Origin: Emcibacteraceae bacterium
GTDB lineage: Bacteria > Pseudomonadota > Alphaproteobacteria > Sphingomonadales > Emcibacteraceae
Direction: 5' to 3'
NCBI GenBank assembly: GCA_016763335.1
Contig: JAESUD010000189.1
Coordinates: forward strand, 1-5,310
DNA: 5,310 nt
In this document: positions 5,234 to 5,310 of the stretch, piece by piece
Numbering within the stretch: the stretch's first letter is position 1
Layout of the letters: each line of letters opens with the position of its first letter
Notes under the pieces: model-generated
Database searches by the model: none
Told to the model about the DNA's origin: nothing
Seen by the model: only the letters and a program-made list of their open reading frames with translations
Translations under genes and position numbers: made by a program

Positions 5234-5310
5234 TTATTTTGGTTTTCTTAAGTTTACTGAAAAACTTGGTGTTAATAGCCCTACGCTGATTTTAAAAGGT
5301 CGTAAAACCC
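5234..5310 (-). other. Possible C-terminal end of a convergent gene
   Basis: On the minus strand an open frame enters from the right edge and ends in TAA at 5236-5234, directly abutting the stop of the NNPY gene. Its last residues would be VLRPFKISVGLLTPSFSVNLRKPK. It shows no motif I recognise, and 24 open codons in AT-rich DNA are not proof of coding. The same bases on the plus strand read like the start of a helix-turn-helix domain, but that frame has no start codon. Both readings remain unresolved without the sequence beyond 5310. Confidence 0.2.

Noticed and set aside
5250..5267. Hairpin AAGTTT/AAACTT after the NNPY gene as terminator
   Set aside because: The stem is short and AT-only except for one G-C pair, with no T-run on either strand.

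Overview
This is an AT-rich window (roughly one-third G+C by eye). It looks like the edge of a surface-polysaccharide locus followed by a set of small accessory genes. The flippase, nucleotide-sugar-type aminotransferase and CapA-like protein suggest a Gram-negative bacterium. A gammaproteobacterium is plausible, but nothing here (no rRNA, no taxon-specific gene) fixes the lineage.

Layout. Positions 1-148 (minus strand) hold the N-terminus of a CapA-like protein that runs off the left edge. A 421-bp AT-rich intergenic region (149-569) separates it from a divergent pair on the plus strand: a Wzx/WzxC-type polysaccharide flippase (570-1907) and a DegT/DnrJ/EryC1/StrS-type PLP aminotransferase (2008-3180). 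The flippase frame is broken near its end. Its expected last membrane helix and C-terminal tail continue in another frame to 2002, just before the aminotransferase start. An alpha/beta hydrolase follows. Its intact reading frame begins well upstream of its first ATG, and the ribosome-binding site points to an ATA codon at 3243, so it appears to have lost its start codon or to use a very unusual one.

Next is a self-contained two-gene module: a four-helix membrane protein with a cytoplasmic DERD motif (4090-4548), overlapping by one base a 72-residue XRE-family regulator (4548-4766). A three-armed inverted repeat just upstream (4023-4051) is a good candidate for the regulator's own operator. 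The last complete gene (4823-5233) encodes a small exported, Asn/Pro/Tyr-rich repeat protein. A perfect 16-bp palindrome lies in front of it, inside a leader that shares an 18-bp block (16 matches) with the leader of the membrane protein/XRE pair. The final 77 bp may hold the end of a convergent minus-strand gene.

How the genes work together. The flippase and aminotransferase fit assembly of a repeat-unit glycan containing an amino sugar. The aminotransferase would make the amino sugar and the flippase would move the lipid-linked unit to the periplasm. The CapA-like gene fits the same theme. The hydrolase, membrane protein/XRE pair and NNPY-repeat protein have no evident link to polysaccharide synthesis. 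Two broken or marginal genes in a short stretch (flippase frameshift, hydrolase start) suggest decay of an accessory region, or sequence errors. No CRISPR array, tRNA, rRNA or complete mobile element was found. I see no strong case for a wholly new multi-gene system. The most testable novelty is the shared leader element and operator around the membrane protein/XRE pair.
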